Notes under the pieces: model-generated
Told to the model about the DNA's origin: nothing
The model's input: only the letters and a program-made list of their open reading frames with translations
The model's database searches: none
Shown: piece by piece, positions 42,596-51,613 of the stretch
How positions within the stretch are numbered: position 1 is the stretch's first letter
Layout of the letters: each line of letters starts with the position of its first letter
Program-made: the position numbers and the translations under genes
DNA from: Clostridiales bacterium UBA2432
Lineage (GTDB): Bacteria; Bacillota; Clostridia; Lachnospirales; Vallitaleaceae
Length of the DNA stretch: 60,989 nt
Direction of reading: 5' to 3'
Assembly: GCA_002342805.1 (NCBI GenBank)
Contig: DDQW01000057.1
Span: 1-60,989, forward strand

Positions 42596-43551
42596 TATTT
42601 GCCTCCTTTCGCTACACGTATTCGTGGGTCAATAATTCCGTATAAGATATCAATAAATAGTTGCATTGCTATATAGAATAAACTATAGAAAAAGGCGACC
42701 GCAATAATGACATTCAAGTCATTTACACTAATAGCTGTTACAAGTAAATCTCCAATTCCGGGAATTCCAAAGACACGTTCAATAACAAGTGATCCTGTCA
42801 TCAAACTTACTGTTAATGGACCAAGAATTGTCACAACAGGTATTAATGCATTTCGAATAGAATGTCGAAAGATAACTTTTGAAGCAGATAATCCTTTCGC
42901 TTCTGCCAGTAAAATATAATCTGACCCTAAGACTTCAACTAACTCTGTTCGCATGAACCTAGCAACGGTTGCAATTACAAACATTGCAAGTGCGACTGTT
43001 GGCAAAATACTCGATCGTACAGGATCATAGATATCATATGTCAATGGAAATATGGCCATACCTGTTGCTTTTGTCAGTTTATATCCTAAAAAGTACACTA
43101 GACCTAGTGCAAATACATACGAAGGAATGGATATTCCAATAACTGCAAAAATCGTTGTCGCGGTATCCCATATTGAGTTTCTCTTTAAGGCTGCTATAGA
43201 TGCCAGCACAACGCCTATAATAGATCCAAAAGCCAATGCTTGTAGTCCTAAACGTATAGAAATAGGAAATCTTGCTTGAATCATGGTACTTACTTCTGCA
43301 TTCTTTTCAATAGTATATGAAACACCAAAATCACCTTTGGTGATAATATTTTTGAGAAACAATGCATATTGTGTTGACTTAGGTTCATTAAGTCCATATT
43401 TCTCATACAACAATTCTCTCTGTGTATCCGACAGTTTTTCATCATTAAACGGAGAACCCGGTAAAAACTGCAAAAGCAGGAATAATATTGTCATAATAAC
43501 AAATAATGTTACTGCTGATATAAGTAGTCTTCTCCCAATATATTTAATCAT
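42595..43551 (-). CDS. oppB: Oligopeptide ABC transporter permease OppB
   Basis: 318 residues with six membrane helices. It starts MIKYIGRRLLISAVTLFVI, with the OppB-family FLPGSPF and the GDFGVSYTIEKNAEVS loop. The coupling helix is EAKGLSASKVIFRHSIRNALIPVV, and the end is IIDPRIRVAK. The ATG has a weak GGTGG ribosome binding site. It lies 88 bases after oppA. Confidence 0.95.
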   Translation of the reverse strand: MIKYIGRRLLISAVTLFVIMTILFLLLQFLPGSPFNDEKLSDTQRELLYEKYGLNEPKSTQYALFLKNIITKGDFGVSYTIEKNAEVSTMIQARFPISIRLGLQALAFGSIIGVVLASIAALKRNSIWDTATTIFAVIGISIPSYVFALGLVYFLGYKLTKATGMAIFPLTYDIYDPVRSSILPTVALAMFVIATVARFMRTELVEVLGSDYILLAEAKGLSASKVIFRHSIRNALIPVVTILGPLTVSLMTGSLVIERVFGIPGIGDLLVTAISVNDLNVIIAVAFFYSLFYIAMQLFIDILYGIIDPRIRVAKGGK

Positions 43552-43639
43552 TTTTTACCACCATTTCTCATTCAAAACTGACCGTAGAAAATTTTTCCAC
43601 GGTCATGTTTCGAATGACATTTATTAATTTTTTTATGCA

Positions 43640-45295
43640 TTACTCAGCAATTTGTACGTTTTTGTAAATAAATGGCACCCCAATTGCATGTGGCTCAATA
43701 CCTGATACTTTTGTATTTATCAAGTATGAATATCCTGCTTGATAAAGGGGTGCAATTGCAGCCTCTTGTGCTAAGAGAAGGTCTTCTGCTTCTTTCATTG
43801 CTTCCCATCGTGCTTCAGGCTCGCCTGCTAATGTCGTTGAACTTGAGATTGTTAATGCATCATAAGTTTCATTCTCAAAGTTAGGATAGTTATTGGCTCC
43901 ACCTGTTAAGAATAATTCCAAGTAAGTTAAAGGATCCGCGTAGTCGGGGCCCCAACGAGTAAGTCCCACTTGATATTCTCCTGTACGCATTAATTCAAGA
44001 CGATTTTTCTTTGGTTGTGCTTTTAAGCTTACTGTAAGACCTTCTAAGTTTGTCTCAAGTTCAGCTTGAATAAATTCAGCCATTTTCTTCACTGTATCCG
44101 CATCATCAAATACGATTTCAATGGATGCTTCAGAAATTCCTAATTCACTCTTTGCAGTTTCCCATGCTTCTTTGGCCATTTCTAAATCATAAACACTATA
44201 ATCATTCTTTGATGTCTCACGGAAATCTTTTCCATCCGGGCCTGTAGCTAAGCTTGTTGGTACAATAAAGTTAGCTACTGTTGAACCATCATTTAAAATG
44301 TTATCAACTATATTTTCTTTGTTAACTGCATGTTGTAGTGCTTTACGGGCATTTACATTTGAGAAGATTTCATCATTATTATTTGGTGAAATATACCAAA
44401 CATAGGATGCATCGATTTGTTGATAAGCTTCATTCTCTTTGTAATTATCAACAAGCTCAGAACTCAACTTAACAACATCAATCTCGTCACTGTCAAATTT
44501 AAGTGCTGCTGTTTGACTATCTTTTATGACACGATACTCAAGACCATCTGCTTTTACAGCCTCTGCATCATAATAATCTGTATTTTTTACAAGTTTGAAG
44601 CCATAGCCTTTGTTCCACTCAATCATTTTGTAAGGTCCACAAGCTAATAAGTCTTCAGGTGTTTGACCGTAATCCGCTCCTTTTTCCGCCACAAATTTCT
44701 CGTTAAGTGGGAAGAAAGTAGGGAATGCAGTCAATGATAAGAAATAAGGTACAGGTCTTTCAAGTTCGATGACTAATGTTTGGTCATCTTCTGCTGTAAC
44801 CCCCAATTCACTCTTGTCTGCTTCACCACCTAAAATACTTGATGCATTTTTGATTCCGGCTACTTCAGCGATAAAACTATAATCACTAGCCACTTCAGGA
44901 TCAACTAAACGTTTCCAACTAAATACGAAGTCGTTTGCTGTTACCGTATCACCATTATTCCACTGAACACCTTCGCGTATTTTAAAGGTATATGTCATTC
45001 CGTCTTCACTTACTTCATGTGATTCAGCGATTGCAGGATACAAGCTACCATCAGCAGCTGTCATATATAATCCTTCAATTGTTGCCGTGATCACGTCAAA
45101 AGACAAACCATCTGTTGCCACATGTTGATCCATTGCAGGAAGAGCCACATCTGTCGCAATTCTTAAAAATCGCCCTTCTGTAGCAGCTTCGTTACCGCCA
45201 TCTGTCCCTTGTGCTGCATTATTCTCAGAATTGTTACATCCAACAATTCCAAGAACCATTACCATCATTAGAATGATTGCTATTACTTTTTTCAT
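43640..45295 (-). CDS. oppA: Oligopeptide-binding lipoprotein OppA-like
   Basis: 551 residues. A lipoprotein signal (VMVLGIVGC) has Cys20 as the lipid anchor, then a low-complexity linker and a family 5 binding domain (MTYTFKIREGVQWNNGDTVTANDF, LLACGPYKMIEWN, VGLTRWGPDYADPLTYLELF). It delivers peptides to OppBC. First gene of the operon. The ATG follows GGAGG. The exact ligand is not readable. Confidence 0.94.
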   Translation of the reverse strand: MKKVIAIILMMVMVLGIVGCNNSENNAAQGTDGGNEAATEGRFLRIATDVALPAMDQHVATDGLSFDVITATIEGLYMTAADGSLYPAIAESHEVSEDGMTYTFKIREGVQWNNGDTVTANDFVFSWKRLVDPEVASDYSFIAEVAGIKNASSILGGEADKSELGVTAEDDQTLVIELERPVPYFLSLTAFPTFFPLNEKFVAEKGADYGQTPEDLLACGPYKMIEWNKGYGFKLVKNTDYYDAEAVKADGLEYRVIKDSQTAALKFDSDEIDVVKLSSELVDNYKENEAYQQIDASYVWYISPNNNDEIFSNVNARKALQHAVNKENIVDNILNDGSTVANFIVPTSLATGPDGKDFRETSKNDYSVYDLEMAKEAWETAKSELGISEASIEIVFDDADTVKKMAEFIQAELETNLEGLTVSLKAQPKKNRLELMRTGEYQVGLTRWGPDYADPLTYLELFLTGGANNYPNFENETYDALTISSSTTLAGEPEARWEAMKEAEDLLLAQEAAIAPLYQAGYSYLINTKVSGIEPHAIGVPFIYKNVQIAE

Positions 45296-45523
45296 CTTTT
45301 CCCTCCGTTTTTTGTTATTCCTCAGATGACGTACTAATGTATGCTCTGTACGGATACCCGGTGTATAAAAATAGACTATAACAAATAACTGCTATAGCCC
45401 CATTGCTATTACACGGAATAATTCATCTGATGTGATAGAATATTACCACAATGAAGTGACAAAGTAAATATGATTGACTGAGAGAAATAAGAGAAAAACA
45501 TTTACATTATTCCGAAGGCTAGA
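45296..45523 (-). promoter_or_regulatory. opp operon promoter and structured leader
   Basis: The promoter is TTTACT (45463-45468), 17 bases, TAATAT (45440-45445). The leader of about 140 bases holds two long-range complements: TCAGATGA near 45425 against TCATCTGA near 45325, and CTATAG-type words around 45390. No terminator-type T-run is present. It matches no riboswitch class I know, so its role is open. Confidence 0.55.
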
Positions 45524-46423
45524 TCACTTTTCATATTCCATGACCAAATATTCACAGACCTCGTGGCATCTTAGGGACATCTCTAAGGATTCTTTTGATG
45601 CTTCGGGGTCATCCACCCAGGTAAGAAACTGATCAATAAGATCTTCAAAGCCTCGCTTTATAAGAGTTGGTGTCCAATCATCAAAATCAATGATTTTTTT
45701 ACTGTTGTCTGAGCAGACGGTCACATGATCCAAATCCATAATAATATGTTTAATATTATCTGTCATATAATCAATTCGTTCCTCTTTTGCCCCCGACATT
45801 CTGTTCATACTGCCAAATGCTGTAGCTCCCTCACCTTGCAATATAAGGGCAATACTATGAAGCTTTCCGTCTATAATTCGTCCGTTATAATCAAATTCTT
45901 TCTCTTGATTTCTAAACAGGTACAAAAGGGTATCAATCACATGAATAAAATCATCGTAAATAAACTGACGAACATCCCCCGGATGATTATATCGGTTCTT
46001 TTGTATGATGAGCATCTCCGGTTTTTGCAAATTCATTAGCTCTTTTACTCGTGGACTATATCTTCGATTGAACCCTACCATGAGTACTAAATTTTTCTCT
46101 TTCGCCAATTCATATACTTCCATAGTTTCTTCTAAGTACCATGATATAGGCTTATCCACAAAGACATGGATATTATGATTAAGAAAAAACTTTATAATCT
46201 CATAGTGACTGGATGTTGCTGTATGAATAAATACGGCATTAACAGAGTGCTTTAATAGATCCTTATAATCATAACACCACGCATTAATCCTATATTTTTG
46301 AGCCATTTCTTCAACCACATGTTTGGTGCGACTGCAAAGCACCAACTCATGATTCTTCGTTGTAATGACAGGTAAATATGCCTTCCTAGCAATATCACCT
46401 AATCCAATTATGCCTATCTTCAT
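45524..46423 (-). CDS. Gfo/Idh/MocA-family oxidoreductase
   Basis: 299 residues. A Rossmann NAD(P) domain (MKIGIIGLGDIARKAYLPV) is followed by the family signature IHVFVDKPISWYLEET (the EKP-like Lys in VDKP) and VGFNRRYSPRV. A C-terminal alpha/beta domain completes it. The substrate is unknown and is probably a sugar or cyclitol derivative. It starts 15 bases after the MYG1-family gene and is likely co-transcribed with it. Confidence 0.88.
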   Translation of the reverse strand: MKIGIIGLGDIARKAYLPVITTKNHELVLCSRTKHVVEEMAQKYRINAWCYDYKDLLKHSVNAVFIHTATSSHYEIIKFFLNHNIHVFVDKPISWYLEETMEVYELAKEKNLVLMVGFNRRYSPRVKELMNLQKPEMLIIQKNRYNHPGDVRQFIYDDFIHVIDTLLYLFRNQEKEFDYNGRIIDGKLHSIALILQGEGATAFGSMNRMSGAKEERIDYMTDNIKHIIMDLDHVTVCSDNSKKIIDFDDWTPTLIKRGFEDLIDQFLTWVDDPEASKESLEMSLRCHEVCEYLVMEYEK

Positions 46424-46438
46424 CTATTCACCTCTTTC

Positions 46439-47329
46439 TCAATACATCAATGCTAATTCAGCCATTTTCACTGCACTTGATAAGGAACCGGTCCCGGCAA
46501 TAAAGCCACCCGGATGAACAAAAATCGCATCGTCGATATCAAGGAGCTCGTTAATAACTTGAGGGGCCTTACCTGCCCATTCTCTTGGAAATTCTTTTAT
46601 TGATTCTCTTGAGTCCCGCTCTGAAACCGCCTGGACTCTATATCCGTTAACAAGATCCTTAAATATAACATAAACGATACTTCCGTCTTCATCACAATTT
46701 CTTAGATGTCTCTTCCATGGACAAAATTTTTCAAGGATAAGAATATTATCGATTTCTCTCTGATCAAAAGAGTCCTTTACAATTTTTTCAGCTTCAATTG
46801 CCGCAATAGCCCCATTTATAGCATTTAAAAGAATAGGTGTGCAAAATTCAATAGCTTTTTTAAATTGCGCATCAGCATCTAAATCTGTATTCCAATTCGG
46901 ATTAAATCCTTTGACCAATTGATTTAAGGTTGGCATATGCACCTCATCTTTTTCAACAAAATAACCATTATCAACAGCATCTATGCTCTCTATGATGGAT
47001 TTATCTACACTGTAAAAAACCTCTTCTACTTGCTCTTCTGAAAAAGATGGTTTGTATTTCCAAATAAGCTTTTGACCAAATGCTCTCCATATCAAACCAC
47101 ATGCTGCATAAGGCACACCATTATCTCTATATTCCTTATAGTCATTGTGATGGTCAAACTCGCCTCCACCAACATCAAAGACAATATCTGCTTTATTAAA
47201 GTCTTCTTCATTACGACTCCTAAGTATTTCAACTTCATCATAATATTGCTTAAGTATAGCTGATGCCATTACTTCATCAGCATGAAAAAATCCACTATGT
47301 GTAACCGCCAAAACTTTTGTTCTTGTCAT
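46439..47329 (-). CDS. MYG1 family (UPF0160) protein
   Basis: 296 residues. The N-terminal VTHSGFFHADEVMASAIL and FDVGGGEFDHHN carry the DHH-like metal ligands of MYG1 proteins, followed by YAACGLIWRAFG, AVDNGYF and a C-terminal FVHPGGFIAGTGSLSSAVKMA. Eukaryotic members have RNA exonuclease activity, and bacterial function is not settled. The start is ATG 47329 with GGAAGGAA just upstream; an ATG at 47344 contains that sequence. Divergent from the DMT transporter. Confidence 0.9.
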   Translation of the reverse strand: MTRTKVLAVTHSGFFHADEVMASAILKQYYDEVEILRSRNEEDFNKADIVFDVGGGEFDHHNDYKEYRDNGVPYAACGLIWRAFGQKLIWKYKPSFSEEQVEEVFYSVDKSIIESIDAVDNGYFVEKDEVHMPTLNQLVKGFNPNWNTDLDADAQFKKAIEFCTPILLNAINGAIAAIEAEKIVKDSFDQREIDNILILEKFCPWKRHLRNCDEDGSIVYVIFKDLVNGYRVQAVSERDSRESIKEFPREWAGKAPQVINELLDIDDAIFVHPGGFIAGTGSLSSAVKMAELALMY

Positions 47330-47409
47330 TGAAATTCCTTCCATGTCTAAAAAAATTCTATCTCTGCTATTATGACATAATTTCATAGAAAAAACTAGCA
47401 CCAAGTCAC

Positions 47410-47438
47410 TTGACTTTACAATTGATATAAAATAAAAT
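47410..47438 (+). promoter_or_regulatory. DMT transporter promoter
   Basis: TTGACT (47410-47415), 17 bases, TAAAAT (47433-47438), about 32 bases before the ATG. Confidence 0.65.
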
Positions 47439-47469
47439 AGACTAATTATGTTTTGAAAGGTTGTTGATT

Positions 47470-48324
47470 ATGCATTCTTGGTTAGTTTTAGCCTTAGTTT
47501 CAGGTATTGTACTAGGTTTCTTTGATATATTCAAAAAAATGGCAACACAAAAAGTTTCTCTGATTAATGTTTTAGCCTTCTATTCAATGTTTAGTTTTTT
47601 ATTGTTAGCTTATGACTATAAAAACGCTTTAAATATGGACTTTAGTATTTTTCCTATGATCTTTTTAAAAGCCGTTATTATATATTTTTGTTGGATCTTA
47701 GGATTCCTTGCTTTTAAACACTTACCCATAAGCATCGTAAGCCCTCTAAAAACTTTAACTCCACTTTTTACAATTATTTTTGGTATTACTTTACTTGGCG
47801 AATCCCTGAGTTTACTACAAGGCATAGGATTTTTCATTATAATTTCCGCTTATTATATGCTGGGAAAAAATGGAAAGAATGAAATAAAAGGCTTTCTAAA
47901 AAACAAATATCTATACCTGATGGTTCTAAGTGCATTTTTAAGCTCTCTTAGTGGTTTAATTGACAAAATCGCACTTAAGACGATAAATTCCGGTCAAATG
48001 CAATTTTGGTTCATGTTTCTACTCATGATTTTCTATACAATGACTTTTCTTGTGACTAGTTATAGAGAACATAAACGGATTGTTATCGGCTTTGATTATA
48101 CTATTTTGCTCACGAGTTTAGCTATTGTTCTATCCGATCGACTTTACTTTATTGCAGTAGAGATGCCGACTAGTCAAATATCTGTCATTATGCCCATACG
48201 TTTTATCTCTGTTTTTATCTCGGTCATCCTTGGGGGAATTATCTTCAAAGAACAAAACCTAGGCGGAAAAATGCTAGGGATTTGTAATATGCTAATCGGT
48301 GTTTTATTGATTTTTCTCGGCTAG
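47470..48324 (+). CDS. EamA/DMT-family transporter
   Basis: 284 residues, ten membrane helices in two EamA halves. The first half has SGIVLGFFDIFKKMA, then PISIVSPLKTLTPLFTIIFG. The second has PTSQISVIMPIRFISVFISV and ends GICNMLIGVLLIFLG. It is a metabolite exporter/importer of unknown substrate. The start ATG 47470 has AAAGG at nine bases; TTG codons upstream lie in the spacer. Its stop touches the stop of the facing ArsC-like gene with no base between. Confidence 0.88.
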   Translation: MHSWLVLALVSGIVLGFFDIFKKMATQKVSLINVLAFYSMFSFLLLAYDYKNALNMDFSIFPMIFLKAVIIYFCWILGFLAFKHLPISIVSPLKTLTPLFTIIFGITLLGESLSLLQGIGFFIIISAYYMLGKNGKNEIKGFLKNKYLYLMVLSAFLSSLSGLIDKIALKTINSGQMQFWFMFLLMIFYTMTFLVTSYREHKRIVIGFDYTILLTSLAIVLSDRLYFIAVEMPTSQISVIMPIRFISVFISVILGGIIFKEQNLGGKMLGICNMLIGVLLIFLG

Positions 48325-48657
48325 TTATAACCAGCTCTTCCATACATCCGGCACATAACCCACGGTTGCTTTTTTGCCAAAGCGAACTATAGGGGTTTTA
48401 TATAACTTGGGATTATTCATTAACTTTTCTTCTTTTTGGTCTTCGACTAGATAGTGAATCATTGCATAGTCTTTTGACTTTTCATCGATAAGTTCTTCTA
48501 GACCTCCAACGGCTCTTAGGACTGAGTGAAGTTCGCCTTGGCTTAGTCCTTTATCTAATATGTCCACTCTTTGATACGAAATACCACGTTCTTTAAAGTA
48601 GCGTTCCGCTTTTTTTGTGTCAAAACACTTTTTTTTACCGAATATTTGAATTGCCAA
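48325..48657 (-). CDS. ArsC/Spx-like thioredoxin-fold protein
   Basis: 110 residues of the ArsC family: IQIFGKKKCFDTKKAERYFKERG, with a single catalytic-type Cys11, then IDEKSKDYA, and the cis-Pro in KLYKTPIVRFGKKATVGY. This is closest to the YffB/arsenate reductase-like group; true arsenate reductase activity cannot be claimed, and no ars genes are near. The start is TTG 48657, seven bases after AGGAGG. No ATG fits. Confidence 0.85.
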   Translation of the reverse strand: MAIQIFGKKKCFDTKKAERYFKERGISYQRVDILDKGLSQGELHSVLRAVGGLEELIDEKSKDYAMIHYLVEDQKEEKLMNNPKLYKTPIVRFGKKATVGYVPDVWKSWL

Positions 48658-48672
48658 CTTTGCACCTCCTAA

Positions 48673-48864
48673 TTAACAGATTTCCTTAACACGTCCAACA
48701 ATACCACCTTCTAGCATGACTTTGATGCCATGTGGGTGATTTGCTGAATTCGTTAGTATCTTCATCACAGTTCCTTCTGTCAATTCACTACTTCTTTGGT
48801 GATGCTTTTGTACAATTTTCACTCTAGATCCGACACTTATCTCACTTCTTTTTCTTCCATCCAT
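48673..48864 (-). CDS. YwbE family protein
   Basis: 63 residues: MDGRKRSEISVGSRVKIVQK, then LTEGTVMKILTNSANHPHGIKVMLEGGIVGRV. This is the full YwbE (DUF2196) fold, a small beta-barrel of unknown function. It lies 15 bases upstream of the ArsC-like gene and 24 after truA2. Confidence 0.9.
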   Translation of the reverse strand: MDGRKRSEISVGSRVKIVQKHHQRSSELTEGTVMKILTNSANHPHGIKVMLEGGIVGRVKEIC

Positions 48865-48888
48865 CTTTATCTCTCTTTCAAAAAAATC

Positions 48889-49635
48889 CTAGTATTCAAC
48901 ATGAACTAAAGTAAGAGCACTCGCCATCGCTTTGTGTCCTACATCTTTATTATTCATTGATTTAAAGGCACGTTTAATGGTTTCTTCATGACGCGTTCCA
49001 AGCCCAATCTGAATTAATGTTCCCACGATGATTCGTTCCATATTCAGTAAAAACCCATCAGCACTCATGGTAATAATAATTTCTTCGTCTGTCTCAAAAA
49101 GTTCAATGGACGTGATAACTTTAACTGAACTTTTCACTTTTGACTTAGTAGAAAAAGCCGCAAATTCATGTTCTCCTAGAAAAAGTTCTGCTACCTCTTT
49201 CATCTTATCAACATCTAATACACCATCCATTCGATTTACATATTGACGATCAAATAATGGACGCCTTGGTGCATCTATTTTCCATAGTCGATATTCATAT
49301 GTCAGTTCTTTAACATTATATCGACTATGAAATCGATCCTCGACAGCTTCAACGGAATAAGTGATAATATCATCCGGTAAAAATTCTTCAAAATAATCAC
49401 GAATATCTTTTATATCTTCTTTTTTATCAGGCACTTTGAAATTCACCACTTGATGGGTTGCACTAACGCCGGCATCTGTATTTACCGCACTCACAACTTC
49501 AATCTTTTCTCCGTATTTTTTTTCAAGAATTGCCTCTAGTTTACCTTGAATCGTTTTATCTTCATTACTTTTCGTTTTTCGATAGCCCTTATAACGTCGT
49601 CCGTCATAACCAATCGTCATTTTATAATTCATCAT
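48889..49635 (-). CDS. Divergent TruA-like pseudouridine synthase
   Basis: 248 residues, colinear with TruA: MTIGYDGRRYKGYRK, RFHSRYNVKELTYEYRLW, HEFAAFSTKSKVKSSVKVI and FLLNMERIIVGTLIQIGLG. The catalytic motif GRTDxGVHA is VNTDAGVSA (51-59). The nucleophile Asp54 is kept, but the Arg before it is Asn and the His after it is Ser. Possible roles are a second RNA target or loss of activity. Two adjacent ATGs are possible. It sits between cheB and ywbE, apart from truA at 29023. Confidence 0.85.
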   Translation of the reverse strand: MMNYKMTIGYDGRRYKGYRKTKSNEDKTIQGKLEAILEKKYGEKIEVVSAVNTDAGVSATHQVVNFKVPDKKEDIKDIRDYFEEFLPDDIITYSVEAVEDRFHSRYNVKELTYEYRLWKIDAPRRPLFDRQYVNRMDGVLDVDKMKEVAELFLGEHEFAAFSTKSKVKSSVKVITSIELFETDEEIIITMSADGFLLNMERIIVGTLIQIGLGTRHEETIKRAFKSMNNKDVGHKAMASALTLVHVEY

Positions 49636-49713
49636 ATTTACCTTCTTTCTGTCAGTGATTTTAACTGTACTATATCATTTATATGCAAAAAAGTACATAT
49701 GATTTACCATCAA

Positions 49714-50721
49714 TCACCTTATCATTTTCATTATATGATGACCAATAAGTTCGAGGGGTACCTGTTTTGTAATTCCATTTAATTCATATGCAGCTTTAGG
49801 CATTCCATATACAATGGATGTTTTTTCGTCTTGCCCAAGTGTCAGTGCACCTTTTCGTTTCATCATAGCAATTCCTTTTGCACCATCATAACCCATTCCT
49901 GTCAAAATAATCCCAAGTGCTTTGTCTTCGGCTGCATCTGCAACAGAATAAAATAGAACATCGACAGATGGACAATGACCACTGACTTTTTCTCCTTGAA
50001 ATACCTTTAAAAAATAACCTTTATTGCTTTTTTTTACTTGAATATGCTGATCGCCCGGAGCTATGTAGATATGGTCATTTTCAATGACATCTCCATTTTC
50101 AGCTTCTTTTACTGTAAAATGTGTTTGGTTATTTAATCGTTCTGAAAACATTCGTGAAAAAATTGGGGGAATATGTTGAACAATAACTATCCCTGGCAAA
50201 CCTAATGGTAATTGTTTTAATACTGAGAAAATCGCTTCTGTGCCACCAGTTGATGCACCAATTGCAATTAATTCATGTTTTACTATCTTTGGTGCTATTT
50301 TTTTTTCTTTTTTTACATTTTCAGGAATAATTACATTCGCTCTTGCACCTGCTTTTATTTTAGTAATCAAATCAAGTATGAATTTTTTTACGTCTTCTGG
50401 GGATGATACTGATGGTTTTAATACAAAGTCAACTGCGCCTGCATTCATCGCATCAAAAACTCTATTATTAATTGAGCTAACTATAATAACAGGTATTGGA
50501 TATTGAGGCATTAGTCTCCGAACAAATTCAATTCCGTCCATTTTAGGCATTTCAATATCGCAAGTTATAACATCTGGTTCAAATTTTAATATTTTATCTC
50601 TAGCTTCAAAAGGGTCTGCTGCTGTTGCAATCACTTCGATAGCGCTATCCGCCTGGATACCTTTTGTTAAAATTTGCCTAAATACAGCACTATCATCAAC
50701 TACTAATACTTTTATACTCAT
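49714..50721 (-). CDS. cheB: Chemotaxis methylesterase CheB
   Basis: 335 residues. The receiver has phospho-acceptor Asp55 in ITCDIEMPKMDG. The C-terminal methylesterase has the catalytic Ser157 in AIGASTGGTEAI, His183 in VQHIPP and Asp in LTGMGYDGAKG. Removes methyl groups from chemoreceptors after phosphorylation by CheA. It starts 13 bases after cheR and ends the che operon. Confidence 0.97.
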   Translation of the reverse strand: MSIKVLVVDDSAVFRQILTKGIQADSAIEVIATAADPFEARDKILKFEPDVITCDIEMPKMDGIEFVRRLMPQYPIPVIIVSSINNRVFDAMNAGAVDFVLKPSVSSPEDVKKFILDLITKIKAGARANVIIPENVKKEKKIAPKIVKHELIAIGASTGGTEAIFSVLKQLPLGLPGIVIVQHIPPIFSRMFSERLNNQTHFTVKEAENGDVIENDHIYIAPGDQHIQVKKSNKGYFLKVFQGEKVSGHCPSVDVLFYSVADAAEDKALGIILTGMGYDGAKGIAMMKRKGALTLGQDEKTSIVYGMPKAAYELNGITKQVPLELIGHHIMKMIR

Positions 50722-50734
50722 ATATTTCTCCCAC

Positions 50735-51553
50735 CTATATTTTTCTATACACTGAAGGTTTTATATATTTAAATTTAGTTCTTTCTTTATTGATCGATTC
50801 AGAATGTCCTATAAAAAGATATCCACCATATTCCAATTGCTCATATAGTTTATGAATCAATTGTTCTTTGGTTTCACTGTCAAAATAAATCATTACATTT
50901 CGACAAAAAATAACATGAAATTTTTTCTTAAATGGAAATATTGATTCCAAAAGATTAAATCTTCGGTATATAACTTCTCTTCGCAATGAACTTTTTACCT
51001 GATAAAAATCCGATGATATTTTATCAAAATAATTTAATGTCCATGATTTAGGTAGTAATGCGATTTTTTCAGAAGCATATATTCCTTTTTCTGCTTGATT
51101 CAAAACATTTAATGACAAATCTGTCGCCAAAAGTTTTTTGTCCCATTTTTCATTCTTATTTTTAAAGTAGTCTTCTAAAATCATCGCTAATGTATAAGGT
51201 TCTTCTCCTGTCGAACTAGCTGCACACCAAATTCTCAAATCTTTATTATTCTTGTTATTATTTTCCCAAAACGGCAATACCGATTCAGCAAAATATGAAA
51301 AATGTTCTGCTTCTCTCATAAAATACGTATGATTTGTGGTGACTTTATCAATCAAACCACTTAATTTTTTTCCATCTTGGTCGTCTTGCAAATGCTTGTA
51401 ATAGGTCATGAAATCATCCATTTTTAATTCAGATAATATATGGCTCAATCGACTGACAAGCAAAGTCTTTTTTTCATTTTTTAAGTGTATTCCACTATGT
51501 TCTTTGATATACTCTGCTAATAATTTGAATTCTACATCTGTAATTTTTATCAT
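50735..51553 (-). CDS. cheR: Chemotaxis methyltransferase CheR
   Basis: 272 residues. An N-terminal helical domain is followed by a SAM-binding domain with IWCAASSTGEEPYTLAM, ATDLSLNVLNQAEKGIY and HVIFCRNVMIYFD. Methylates receptor glutamates. Preceded by a large hairpin (51572-51613) that separates it from the chemoreceptor gene. Confidence 0.97.
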   Translation of the reverse strand: MIKITDVEFKLLAEYIKEHSGIHLKNEKKTLLVSRLSHILSELKMDDFMTYYKHLQDDQDGKKLSGLIDKVTTNHTYFMREAEHFSYFAESVLPFWENNNKNNKDLRIWCAASSTGEEPYTLAMILEDYFKNKNEKWDKKLLATDLSLNVLNQAEKGIYASEKIALLPKSWTLNYFDKISSDFYQVKSSLRREVIYRRFNLLESIFPFKKKFHVIFCRNVMIYFDSETKEQLIHKLYEQLEYGGYLFIGHSESINKERTKFKYIKPSVYRKI

Positions 51554-51571
51554 CTTTTTCCCCTGTTTTTA

Positions 51572-51613
51572 ATAGTTAACGGAAGAAATGCACGCATTTC
51601 TTCCGTTAACTAT
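51572..51613 (-). repeat. 19-bp perfect hairpin before cheR
   Basis: Arms 51572-51590 and 51595-51613 are exact complements around the loop CACG. It begins right after the chemoreceptor stop codon and ends just ahead of the cheR ribosome binding site. On the minus strand it is followed by TTAAAAACAGG, not a T-run, so it is not a classical terminator. RNA stability, processing or partial termination within the operon are possible roles. Confidence 0.85.

Noticed and set aside
48325..48657. Arsenate reductase as a definite function
   Set aside because: Only the fold and one Cys fit. No arsR, arsB or acr3 is nearby, so only family membership is reported.
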